64,000 nt of DNA from Struthio camelus (lineage: Eukaryota; Chordata; Aves; Struthioniformes; Struthionidae): the NCBI RefSeq assembly GCF_040807025.1, contig NC_090954.1:21022501-21086500 (forward strand), in the 5' to 3' direction. This document shows, in pieces, positions 50,130 through 60,170 of this stretch (its first letter is position 1; every line of letters begins with the position of its first letter). Made by a program: the position numbers and the translations under genes. The notes under the pieces are model-generated. The model was not told the DNA's origin, did not search any database, and was given only the letters and a program-made list of their open reading frames with translations.

Positions 50130-50163
50130 ATATGTGTATGTATGTATGTGTATATATATATGT
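50130..50163 (+). repeat. TATG/TA microsatellite
   Basis: Compound run of tatg and ta units. Confidence 0.9.
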
Positions 50164-52765
50164 CAATCTCTATATTTTTAATCCGTCAAGGTCACAATTG
50201 GGAACAGAGAGATCCCAATAGCTTTGGGCTCATTGGAAAGGCTGTCTCCCCCTGAAGAGGCTGTGCCAGGGAGCTGCTGCAATGGCACCGCAGCCAGTTG
50301 ATGCCTGGGGTGCCAGGCCGGCCCAGCTGCTGGTGGGATGCAAGATGGATGCAAGCCCCAGCTGTCAGATGGAAATCCTTTCCCCCACTACTCACTTTGA
50401 ACATGGCTTGGGTTTTTAAGAGACTGGCCCAAATGCCACAAAGTCCGCAAGGGTCACCAGCAGGTGTCGTGTGCAGCTAGTCCAGCTGTGGTGCCTGCCA
50501 AAGGGCAGCCCAGGCTCCTCTTGAGACTAAATCCGCTACTGGCAAAGACAGTGCCCTGCGGGCCTGGCTGAGGAAAGACAGAGAAGGGCCACGTGACACA
50601 CACAAGATTTAACTTCTGAAAGGGTTTCCCGCAGAGCCCAGTGAGGAGGAAGGAGGTCACTGAGCCCCACCATCTCCCGCTGCTAAGCAAGAGGCTGGGG
50701 GCTGCTGCAGCTAACAGAGCACCAGGGACATGGCAAGAAGCGCTGAGGTCACCTCTTGCAATGAGATCCTGCTGAGCAAAAAAGCCAGACCTAGCAGGCC
50801 GTTAGGCTCTTTGAGTCGTCCTGAGGATCTGCACCACAGTGCTTTATCCTCTAAAGGTTTTGAATCCTGTTGGACGCGACAGAACAAAAACACAGAAGTC
50901 TTTGAGAGCCCTGCCAAGACCAATCATCCTTCGTTCAATTGTAATCTCTTCCTCCCCAGCTCTGAATGCTGCTTTCTGCCACATTTAGCTCCTCTCAAAG
51001 AAAGAGCTGCTGTACGGCTGAGTTTCTGGCTCCCCATTTGGGCCATGCCAGAATCTCAGTTTTTGCTCTCTTCCCTGTTCCCATAAAACATAAACTGCTC
51101 CTCTTTGCTTGAAGGCCTCACAGCTTATCTTCTCTCCATTCTCATCTCTAATTCACCCCTACGCATATGGGGACCATGTGGGATAAAGCTTCAAGAGTAC
51201 ATTTGATGTAATTATTTTCCCCTTGTAAACGGATTACAAAAATCCTTTTATAACCAAATATGAAAATGTTTAAATTATTGGTGTGGAAAAATGTTTCCTG
51301 GTGGCAAATTATTTTAAAAAGTGGAGATTTTAACATTACAAACATAATCCTTTCTGGCTAACGTTTCCAGTCTCGTGAAACATCTAGTTACATATTGCGC
51401 ACAGGGGCCTTGCTGTGCTAAGAACAAAGGAAAATACTGCCTGTAAATAGCTTAGAGGACATCAGAAGACACTTCTCTCATCAGCAATCTTTTTAGCTTA
51501 ATATAGCTCCTCTTTGCATAAAACATTGACATTTTTGCAATGTTTAGGCCCAATGGTGCGAATGCTGATTGTCATCCTAAGATACTAGAGCGTATCTTCA
51601 AAAATATGCAAGAACATTTTACAGACAGTAGTTCTACTTGCCTCCAAAATGTTGTATCTTAATATTTCATACTTGTATATATTTAAATGTTAGTACCACT
51701 GGATAAATGCTAACATGCTTTTATGCTAATGCAATCACTGAAAATCCAGATAATGTTGTGTATTGGCATATACTGTTAGTGAATTATGGATACCTAAATG
51801 TACAATCCCACATGCCTAGCAATTATTTTTGTTAGTGCATTTAACTTTTATTTGCAATCAGAGCACTTGAGGATTGTTCAAAATGCAGTTTACTTTTGCA
51901 AAGTGCTGAATGGAAAACATTTTGTTAAAGGTTTAAAAACAGTAAGGCTGTGAGGACGTTGCAGAGTTACAGTAAGGGCACCGCTCAGAAAACCCTAGCA
52001 GATGGAACTATGTTTGATTTGGTCACAGACTCGGTGATTAAGCCCAAAAATGCCTAAAATGAAGGACAGTCAAGACAAACAAGAGATGAAGTCTTGATTT
52101 CTCCTGTACCCTGTCAGCCTCTTCCCAGCCAGAAGTACACAAATACATAGGCAGGTGAAGATGGGTAGGACTGCACTCATTCAGGTGACCAGAACCTGGG
52201 ACCCTCTGCTTCAAGGACCAGATTCCCCTGTGCTATGGCTGCTTTTCACCACTAGTTGAAGTCAATGAAGCAAGAGCCGTATCAGGAGGGAGAAGTCCTG
52301 ACCTGCTTTTGCTGATTCTGCAACCTGGCCAGCCACATGGCCTGCTCAAGGAGCCGATCCACATGAAAGTTTTCTTCTCCCCAGCCTGGTCTGGCCCAGC
52401 ATGACCACCCTTTTTATAGCAGCTGCATGTAAATCCACCATGAAACTATTGCCTGAAAGAAAGGAAGAAACCCTTGGCTTTGAGCCAGCCTGGCTGGTTT
52501 TACTTGAAGACACTGAGGAGGTGGCCACAAACCCATCTGGCTAGTGGGAGGTCATCACCCCCTGCACACACACAGCTCAGTTCTGATGCCACTGGTGGTC
52601 ACAGCATGCCCAGGACACAATCAAAGTCTCACGGGCAGAAGAAACCGCCCGCTGCGAACTGCCTCGTCCTTTGCTTGCGTTCCTTCCTCTCCCTGCTGCT
52701 TTGTCTTTTACTAAAAGATCTCATCCACTTACATGTAAGTTCTCATGTCTAAATCACTCAGAGTT

Positions 52766-52784
52766 AAAAAAAAAAAAAAAAAAA
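52766..52784 (+). repeat. A19 homopolymer
   Basis: Nineteen A residues in a SIL1 intron. Confidence 0.95.
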
Positions 52785-54376
52785 GTATAGCACCTTGTGC
52801 ATAAGTGAAAGTTTAGGGCAAATTTGTGCTTATTCCAGCATCCTTAATCACCACATAGGAAGGGGAATACCTTTGGGAGCATATATGGTACATCCGCATC
52901 CAAAGTAGGACCTGGTACCAGCACCAGGCACGTGAGTACAGATTAGATCATGTCCCCATAACCCAATGAGCTGTGGCACCCTCTGGGCATTTACTCAAAG
53001 TCCTACTGCTGGACTGAGGCTCCTCGGAACAACCATGATGGAAGGAAATAACAACAGCCCCCTCAGAAGAACACAACAGAAAACATGTAGAGCGAAGCAC
53101 TCGAAATGCCTCTGGCAGTTGATATGGAACACAGAATAAGCTGAGAAAATGTATGAACAAACAAATTAACCAGATAGCACAAAGTAGACAAGTTGGCATG
53201 TAGGTGTCTATTGAATAAGAAACCTTAAGCACAGCACGAAAAGAAACCAAGCATAATATTCCTCACATTTTGGAACCGAGCTCTCAGACAACGCATCATC
53301 TGAACCACTTAATATTACCATCTGTCAGAATGTCCTCTAAAGAAAAGAGGCCTAAAAGCTTCCAAAGCAGAATTCTAATATTTTCATATTAGAAAAGAAA
53401 CAGTTTCTGTCCAAACAAAGGCATTTGCAATTATGTGAGGAAACACTACCCAAAAGCACTAGTTAAGGCCACTGATACATGTTTATATTATGAGACGGTG
53501 ACTTTCTTGAGTCCCGATCGTGTCACATTACCTAAATCAGGAAAGACGTGACCTAAGACTCCCCTTTATTTTGCAGGTCGCCTCTAAATGTTTCCAGAGT
53601 TTCTGCATGATTTTTCTCTTTATGAAGAACATAATTAAGAGTCTACATGCCATCAAAGAACCTTACAAAAGGATTACAGATATTGCTTCAAATGTTAAGG
53701 TATGTCAGAATATGAAGAAAGGGTCTGTGTTTCTGATATGAAAGAATGTATCCTACTGTGACCAGTAAGTCAAGCTCTGTTTCAAACTATGAGCTGGATC
53801 CTTTTCTGGTGTAGATCAGTGTAACTGCTGCTGACAGTGAAGCCATACTAATTTACACATGCTGAGCACCAACAGCATTCTATATACGACTGCAAAAGAA
53901 ATGCAGATTTTTAGACTGTATATTAGACTTAGCAATAAATAATTTATAACGGTGGAGAAAACGATCATATTTTTAGGCACAGAAATAGGCAGATATAATG
54001 GTCGAGGTTTCCAATCTTCACTCTGCACTTCTGACTTTGAATTTTGGGCCCGTCCAATGCCTTTCTAAAGTCCCTGTGCATGTGACTGCACAACACATAG
54101 ATACATACAAACACATACATGGGCACACAACAAAACCTCAAAGCTAGTGAAACAAAAAGGGCACCGATAAAACCCTATCAGCCTACAAGCACAGCCTGTG
54201 CCACTGCATACCACCACCAAGCACAAGGGAAACCGGCCCCTCGAGGCCATCGTTCCATGAATACCAAACACCCCTCAGATCAGTCGGTTCTTGGCTCAGC
54301 TTGTTGACACCCATTCCTTCCCAGCCTAATTGCACCCCTCGAGGTTATGCCTGAGGGGTAGAGACATGTGTTTGTG

Positions 54377-54380
<4 letters not shown>

Positions 54381-54408
<28 letters not shown>
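54381..54408 (+). repeat. A28 homopolymer
   Basis: Twenty-eight A residues about 470 bp from a SIL1 exon. The sequence to its left contains a near-perfect inverted repeat (cccctcgagg ... cctgagggg, about 54335-54359). No known element is recognised. Confidence 0.95.
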
Positions 54409-54412
<4 letters not shown>

Positions 54413-54603
54413 GAAAGACCAACAGTAGTTGCCGTGTCTCTGAAATCACCATTGCGCTATTCTGAAGCGGGCTGGGCACAGGGTGGGAGCTCTCTGCAGC
54501 GCTCGTAACTGCATCATCCTTGTTGAAACCTTCCCTGAGGAAGGGCTGCTGAGAGGAGGGGAGGCAGAATTATTCCCCTTGGACTTTGTAAAAGTGAGGA
54601 GTT

Positions 54604-54619
54604 GGGGGGGGGGGGGGGG
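54604..54619 (+). repeat. G16 homopolymer
   Basis: Sixteen G residues. On the SIL1 sense (-) strand this is a C16 run about 260 nt past the donor of the 54881-55002 exon. Confidence 0.95.
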
Positions 54620-54880
54620 AGAAAAATCAAGAAGCAATCACCGATTTCTACGCTGAGCTATTTCCAGCTAAGTCCAATGAGCAGGCTGAGGACGCACTGA
54701 AGAGCAGAGTGGAGGAAGCGATGGGCTGCAAGGAAAGGCCTAGGCGGTGGGGAAAACATTTTGTCTGGTTTTGTTGTCACCAATCAAGCCACCAGAGAGC
54801 CGAAGAGAAGCACACAGCCTGCCTGCTCTCCTGAGGCTCCTTTTCCCTTTCCACCCAACCCTGCAGGACACACAGCTCAC

Positions 54881-55002
54881 CTGGACAGCGCAGCTCCCAG
54901 AACGAAGGCGGCATGTTCCTTGAGCACGGCCTCGGTGCTATTCAATCCGTTAATCACCAGCTGAAGTCCACCCAAGGAAAGGAAGTCTTTAGCGTTGTCC
55001 AC
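54881..55002 (-). CDS. SIL1: SIL1 coding exon (first ARM-type repeat segment)
   Basis: This exon encodes [20 protein letters not shown], then [20 protein letters not shown] plus two bases (AG) of a split Ser codon. Human SIL1 has [20 protein letters not shown] and [21 protein letters not shown]. The NST sequon, N-glycosylated in human SIL1, is kept. The acceptor is ctgtttcccag (AG at 55003-55004, - strand) and the donor is TCCAG|gtgagc at 54881|54880. The length is 122 nt, phase 0 in and phase 2 out, which the next exon's single leading C restores. The Q|V/M junction in front of it is also where two candidate alternative upstream exons would join in frame. Confidence 0.97.
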
Positions 55003-55971
55003 CTGGGAAACAGCAGGTCTCCCTATCAGAATGAAGCTTAACACACCGACAAATGCCTCATCGATTTTTCAAGGCCGTCTGGTTTCAGAAGGAACAACAT
55101 CAATTCTTTTTAAAAGCAATTCGAAATTAGCAGAAAAAGAGCTTGGCTCACATTTCATACAATCCTGCCTGCGAGCGATGCATGTCATGTTTGCAGAAAC
55201 ACTGTCTACTGACAGGTGGCTATTAGCAAATGCAGAAGGCATCACTGAAAATTCAAATACTTTGATTAGCTATCAAAACTTGCCTTGACGCATGTTGCAG
55301 CAATGCAGGAAATCTGACAGTGTTAGAACCAAAAAAACCCAGTTCTCTGCTCTCTCACCTGAGAAGACCATTACTGTGAACCCGGGGAGCTGTTGTGTTT
55401 TACAAATGCAAAAACAGAGCTGTAATTGCGGCGCCAGGAGTTAGAAGCCCGTCAGCAGCAATGGTACCTCAACATCATCACCTCAGCTTCCGCTCGCAGC
55501 GAGGGGCCCGGGCTACTCCAGGCATTTGTCATTACTACGGTCCACAGCTTCACGGGAAGGCAAAAAGTAAAAAAGCCAGTCCCTATTTGAAAGGGTTAGC
55601 AAGAAGTTGTGCCTGAGGGCAGACTATCCCATCAATTTGCTAGAGTAGACAACATTGGACTAGCTGCCACTAGGGAAAAGCTTAAGCACTAGTGGGAATT
55701 CCTCCAGTAAATTCATTGTACTTTAACTTTAAACAGACTCAGGGCTAGCCAGACAAAATCACAGCGGACATCTGTTCTTCGAGAGAACATCAGAAAAGGG
55801 CTCCGAGTGGTTTGCAAACAAAATTTAGAGAAACAGTGCAAAGTGCTTCAAGTACAAAATTCAGTCCAAAGTCAAATGATGCATTTTGTTTTTAAAGGGT
55901 TGGTTTTTTTTTTTAAATAAGCTTAAAAGGGAATCACTAAAGAATTTTCAAAATTGCTCGTGCAAAGTTTG

Positions 55972-55996
55972 TTTTTTTTTTTTTTTTTTTTTTTTT
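55972..55996 (+). repeat. T25 homopolymer
   Basis: Twenty-five T residues in a SIL1 intron. A shorter T11 run lies at 55904-55914. Confidence 0.95.
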
Positions 55997-56378
55997 AAGA
56001 ATTTCAACATTTCTCTTTCATGAAAAACATGAAGACAACAGCATATGTCGCAGATGGAAATGGAATATAAAAATGAGTATCAGCTGGGTAAAACGACCTT
56101 TCCAGTTTTAGTACACAGACTGAAGTAATGGGGTAATACAGAATAAACACCACAAATGGTGCAGAATATGTCAGACTAACATATTTTCCAAGTTTGAACG
56201 ATCTCTCTTTTAGTAAACAGTGATTTTTATGCTTAGAGTTATTTTTATCTTGACTGCGTACCTTCCCCAAAATTGGCTACGAGTCAGGTATTTAAGACGC
56301 TCAAGAAAACGAAGAAACTATTTAGCTTTACGGCCTAGGGGTCTTTAGCAAAGTACAAACTGGGGAGCTACAGCTCAC

Positions 56379-56552
56379 CTGTTGTTCACAACGGGACAAC
56401 ACTTGAGCGTCCTCCAGCCACTTGCTGTCCCTCTGCAAAGCTGAGTCGGTAGAAAACGGGTCCGTCAAGGTCTGCTCCAGATCATTCAGGATTTGCAGCA
56501 GCATTTTCAGCCTTTGAGAGCCTATTCTTTTAACTGTCCCTATAAATTGGCT
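56379..56552 (-). other. Candidate unannotated SIL1-linked exon (hypothetical)
   Basis: On the - strand this 174-nt segment is open for 58 codons, beginning SQFIGTVKRIGSQRLKMLLQ and ending VLSRCEQQ. It ends at a consensus donor (CAACAG|gtgagc, 56379|56378) in phase 0, which is the phase of the next SIL1 exon (54881-55002). A phase-0 acceptor candidate is tgtctcag just above 56552, with only a modest pyrimidine tract. The inferred peptide looks helical and coding-like, with no low-complexity bias. I recall no such segment in human SIL1. It may be an alternative exon, a decayed exon or chance. Confidence 0.35.
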
Positions 56553-56658
56553 CTGAGACACCTCCTGCCTTTCTGCAGGTCAGTCTTTGTCTATACGGAA
56601 ATTTATGCAGCAATCTAAATTAATCTACCAGGGCTGCTTTTATTGCTCAACTCACAGT

Positions 56659-56676
56659 AAAAAAAAAAAAAAAAAA
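56659..56676 (+). repeat. A18 homopolymer
   Basis: Eighteen A residues. It lies about 105 nt upstream, in the - strand sense, of the candidate exon at 56379-56552. Confidence 0.95.
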
Positions 56677-57139
56677 CCCTGAGGCTGTTTTAAAACTGGA
56701 TTTAGAAGTTTATTTCCGCTCATGATGAAAAAAGCCTAGTTAGCCGACACTGTATCTGTCTGGTTTATGAGAAAACACTGGGCCACGGAGAATTTTGCTG
56801 TATCCTCATCAGAAACCAGGTCCTTTCGGCTAGCCCTAGTTCCCGGGGAGACCCTTCTCCATTGCAGAATATAAATCCCAATGTAAAACACATTTTTGAG
56901 ATGTATTTCTTTTTTTAAATCTCACTTTTTCGTTGGCTGGAGTCTGTTGCGAGAGCTACTTCTTCTCACTCACCGTTAAAAACCCCCCAGCAAACCCCAC
57001 AACTTGAAAGCATGAACCTCCCTGGGGAGCGGGGAAGGTGCCGCAGAGCTGCTGGGAAGCAGTCAGCCTGCGCCTCGCTGCAGTCCACTGAAAGCAGCTC
57101 AAAAGAAAGCCAAAGATCAAAGGAGCTCCTGAGTAAAGC

Positions 57140-57385
57140 ACACATGCAAGGGCGGAGAGGAGAGGGACGGAAGAAGAGCAAATATGACAGCAGCTATTCA
57201 GGGGGCAGCTTCAAACTTGGAGAAGGAAAACGGGGAGAGGAGACGAGAGAGAAAACGTCAGAAAACGAGAGAGGAAAAGCGGCATGTCACCCATACGGAG
57301 CGGAGAGGGAAACTAGCAGTGAGAAATGGCGCAGCGTGTCAACGGAGGGGGGAGAGAGAGATAAGGAGAGTAAATAATTGAGAGA
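57140..57385 (+). repeat. Purine-rich (G/A) low-complexity stretch
   Basis: Mostly G and A on the + strand (gagaggagagggacgg, gggagaggagacgagagaga and similar). It borders the intragenic CpG island and contains open frames rich in E, K and R that are composition artefacts. Confidence 0.75.
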
Positions 57386-57549
57386 AAGAGCCTGCAAAGC
57401 GCACGAAGGGGCCTGGGCTCCGCACGCTGCTGCGCAAGCACCGTGAGCTCTGCTTATAAATGAGTTATGCTCTGGCCTCTTCATATTTACGTTTGTTTTT
57501 CACGCGTTACAGACAACCTAGCAAGCCAAGCCTCCCCGCTCTTTCTCCA

Positions 57550-58070
57550 AAACGGGCTCCCCAAACACGCCAAGCTGAATCGCGACCGACGAGGAGCGAA
57601 GCAGAGCTGGCGACCAAAAACCGAGCAAACGCCGAGCCCCTGGGCTGACGCCTCGAGAGCCAGGGAGCGCGTCTGCCCCCGGTCCGAGCGCTGAGCGGGG
57701 CCTCCTCTGCGCGCGCCCGGGCCTCAGAGGTGCACGCGCCTCTGCCTCCCAGCGCCCCGCGGCCCCCCGGCTTCCTCCTCGGAGCCGGGGGCAATCCTTC
57801 GCTAGCAGCCCCGGGAGGGCCGACGTTTCCCGCCGGGCAGGGCGTTTCGTGCCTCGGAGGCCTGGAGCCGAGCTATTAGCAGAGGCGGGGGCTTCTTACC
57901 GTTCGGGGGGAGGCCGGCAGGCTTGCCGCGTCCCCCAGGGGAGAGGGAGCCGTCACGGGCCCCCGCGTAGGGGCGCGCGGCCCGGCCGCCGGGGCCCCCT
58001 CCGCCCGCGGCTGGGGCTGAGCACACAGCGCTGCCGACAAACTCGGTCCTTCCAGCATCACGCGGCACTA
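57550..58070. promoter_or_regulatory. Intragenic CpG island in a SIL1 intron
   Basis: GC-rich, CpG-dense DNA with abrupt edges lies within the intron between the SIL1 exons at 59979-60170 and 54881-55002. CpG islands are typical promoters in vertebrates. A consensus donor on the SIL1 sense strand (AACG|gtaagaag) lies at 57900|57899 within the island. That is the arrangement expected of a first exon reading towards the downstream SIL1 exons. No TATA box is evident. The + strand could equally be the transcribed one. Confidence 0.65.
57900..58058 (-). other. Candidate alternative first coding exon in the intragenic CpG island
   Basis: On the - strand an ATG at 58056-58058 (G at -3) opens a frame of 53 codons. 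It starts MLEGPSLSAALCAQPQPRAE, ends SLPASPRT and runs into the consensus donor ACG|gtaaga at 57900|57899 in phase 0. The next real SIL1 exon begins in phase 0, so splicing would give an in-frame SIL1 C-terminal protein. The peptide is A/P/R/G-rich as expected of CpG DNA, has no clear signal peptide and matches nothing I know. This is hypothetical. Confidence 0.3.
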
Positions 58071-59978
58071 GCGTGTTTGGCTGCCGTTCAGTAATTACAT
58101 TAAGCCAGCGCTGCTAAAGTCAGTAGCACGCAGAGATAACGCTCTGGATGCGTTCAGCTAGCTGGAAGGAGGAAGAGGAGGAAAGGCCACGCTGGCTAAG
58201 GCACAAGCCGTATTTCTCCCCAGCTTCCCGCCTGCGGAGAAGGTGCTGGCCGGCCATCTGCCCTGGCAGCGCGGGCACTGAACAACGCTGCGACCGATGC
58301 ACCCAGGAGTCTGTCTTCTGGGCCAGCCTCCCTGTGCCATTTCCCTCTTTCTCACCCATGTGATGCCGGATACGGTTCTCTCCGACGCTGCAGGCCCAGG
58401 GCACAGGGAGCAGGGGCCGTTTCCCTGCCATAGCAGCCTGTCTGAGCTACAGCACCTCAAATTGTCCCATCCTACGCTGTACGTAGGCTGGACTTTATGC
58501 TGGAACGGTCCAGAACATTACGCTGAAATCCAAGTCATCGCAGGGCTGCTTTTTAGCATGCTGGCCTGCTGCTCTGGCACCCTTAACCAGAATTAGCCCC
58601 GAGTATAAATATTAAGCTCTTTGGGCGACCATTGTTCACACTTATTTTGAGTCAGACAGATGCCTTCAGAGAAACAAAAGTGTTTCGAACAAACAGCAAG
58701 GAACCCTCTGCATGTATATGATAGAGATTGAGCGTGGAAACCCAAGACAAAGAGCCCTGGAAAAAAAACCCTTTTATTAACTGATACACAGACTCCAGCT
58801 TTCATCAGCTCGTCCCTTCAGCTAACTTCTCAAGAAACACATCTGTTTTTTAATAAATGTCATTCCAGTGAAAGGTCTTTGTGCTATCATCTCTCAAGAA
58901 TTACCTCTTTTATGCACCATCTGAAACGATAAAGTTACCAGCAGCAACAGTGGCAACTCTCCTGCTCCACCTCTCTGCCTGCTGAACGCAGCAGGCCCAC
59001 ACCTCCAGCTGATGCAGGAGCGCAGTCAGTCTCCAAGCAGAGACCACCACCAAGCCAGCCCTAGGCTGGGGAAACATTTTGGGAACAAGGGTACACGTCA
59101 GCCGGGAAGGGGGAAAACGCCAGTCCTTTCACACGAGGCGGAACGCAGCCGCGAGCCTCGAGGCTGAGCCACACAACCGAGTTCCCGCACCGTGACAAGC
59201 GACCGAGCACAACCGAGGAGAGCTTGTGTGCCTGGCCAGCCCGCAACAAACTGGAGGTAAAAATGTGCAAGCTTAAAACAGAGCAAGAGAGATTTTAGGG
59301 GAGAGGGGAAAAAAGCGTGAGCATAAAACAGCAAGAGAGATTTCAAGAAATATATTCAACCTCACACACAGTCAATTAGCATGGCTCAGCTGATGCTCAG
59401 CAGCTTTCCACGTGCCTGAGCCTTCAGTCATTTCTGACATCGGCCCAGCTGTGAGAGAGGCTCTGCATGCTGTTTCTTAGTCACCCTGAGACAAAATATA
59501 GGCTTTTGGGTGTCTGTCATCTTGCAGGCATTCTCTGAATTTGATGCAATGAGACCTACCTCCAATCACGGATGCCTTTCACAGAAGAAGAGAGAAAAAA
59601 ATAGATAGATTTTTATAAAGCAGCCACCTCTTGCCTGTAATGGCAATTACATACTTGCCTAAAAATGGCAACTGAAACCCATGTTCATAAAATAACAAGC
59701 ATGTAAAAGAAGAAAAAGAGAAGAGGAAAAAAAAGCTGAGAACAGACAACAGATCAGGGAATGCTAACCCACTGGCAATAGCTCACTACTGTTAAGAGTA
59801 ATGATATATTAGAACTTGGGCATAAAATAAGCTTGCAGTAGCCCTCCGATATCTCTTATTGTCCCAAAATTATGATAATTAAGCAACTTATATTGATACT
59901 AATAAGAAAAATAAGACTACATTTATGATTCCGTATTCCCTGGATTTTACATGGTAGTTATTCATGCTTTTTGGTTAC

Positions 59979-60170
59979 CTGATGAACATAATATTCAAGA
60001 TCATAAAGCGCCGCTACTTTTTCATCCAGCGTAGAAGCAGAGCTGTTGAATTTGCCAATTAATTTAACCATGATTTCATAATCGGTTTCCAACTTCACGT
60101 TCAGCTTTTCAAACTCCTCCTTCAGCTCCTCTATGGGACGGAACTTCTTCCTCACCTCTTCCTCGTGGGC
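59979..60170 (-). CDS. SIL1: SIL1 coding exon (N-terminal part of the folded core)
   Basis: This exon encodes 64 residues, starting [20 protein letters not shown] and ending [13 protein letters not shown]. It aligns with human SIL1 ([17 protein letters not shown] and [13 protein letters not shown]). The NSS sequon in GKFNSSAST corresponds to the human KFNSSSSS glycosylation site. The acceptor is ctgtttccaag (AG at 60171-60172, - strand) and the donor is CAG|gtaacc at 59979|59978. The length is 192 nt, phase 0 at both ends. Residues before FRPIEEL differ from human, as expected in this variable linker. Confidence 0.97.

Larger units (their letters stand above)
19440..54880 (-). other. SIL1: Large SIL1 intron (about 35 kb)
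   Basis: A single intron with donor GTGAGC (54875-54880) and acceptor CAG (19440-19442) on the - strand. It contains no recognisable nested gene. Its contents are scattered homopolymers and microsatellites, a perfect 13-bp-arm palindrome (23098-23125), a small imperfect tandem array (26831-26915), a MIR-like relic (about 31716-31775), a weak CR1-like piece (about 38395-38450), an AT-rich direct-repeat block (46520-46583), a hairpin (44294-44318) and AT-rich segments that could be conserved regulatory DNA. A pseudo-exon-like segment with splice signals lies at 30791-30966. Open frames longer than 100 codons occur on both strands but show no family motifs. Confidence 0.88.
55003..59978 (-). other. 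SIL1: SIL1 intron containing a CpG island and candidate alternative exons
   Basis: Intron of about 5 kb with donor GTAACC at 59973-59978 and acceptor AG at 55003-55004 (- strand). It contains T25 (55972-55996), T11 (55904-55914), A18 (56659-56676), a polypurine-rich stretch (about 57140-57385), a CpG island (about 57550-58070) and the candidate exons described separately. The rest is unremarkable. Confidence 0.9.
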
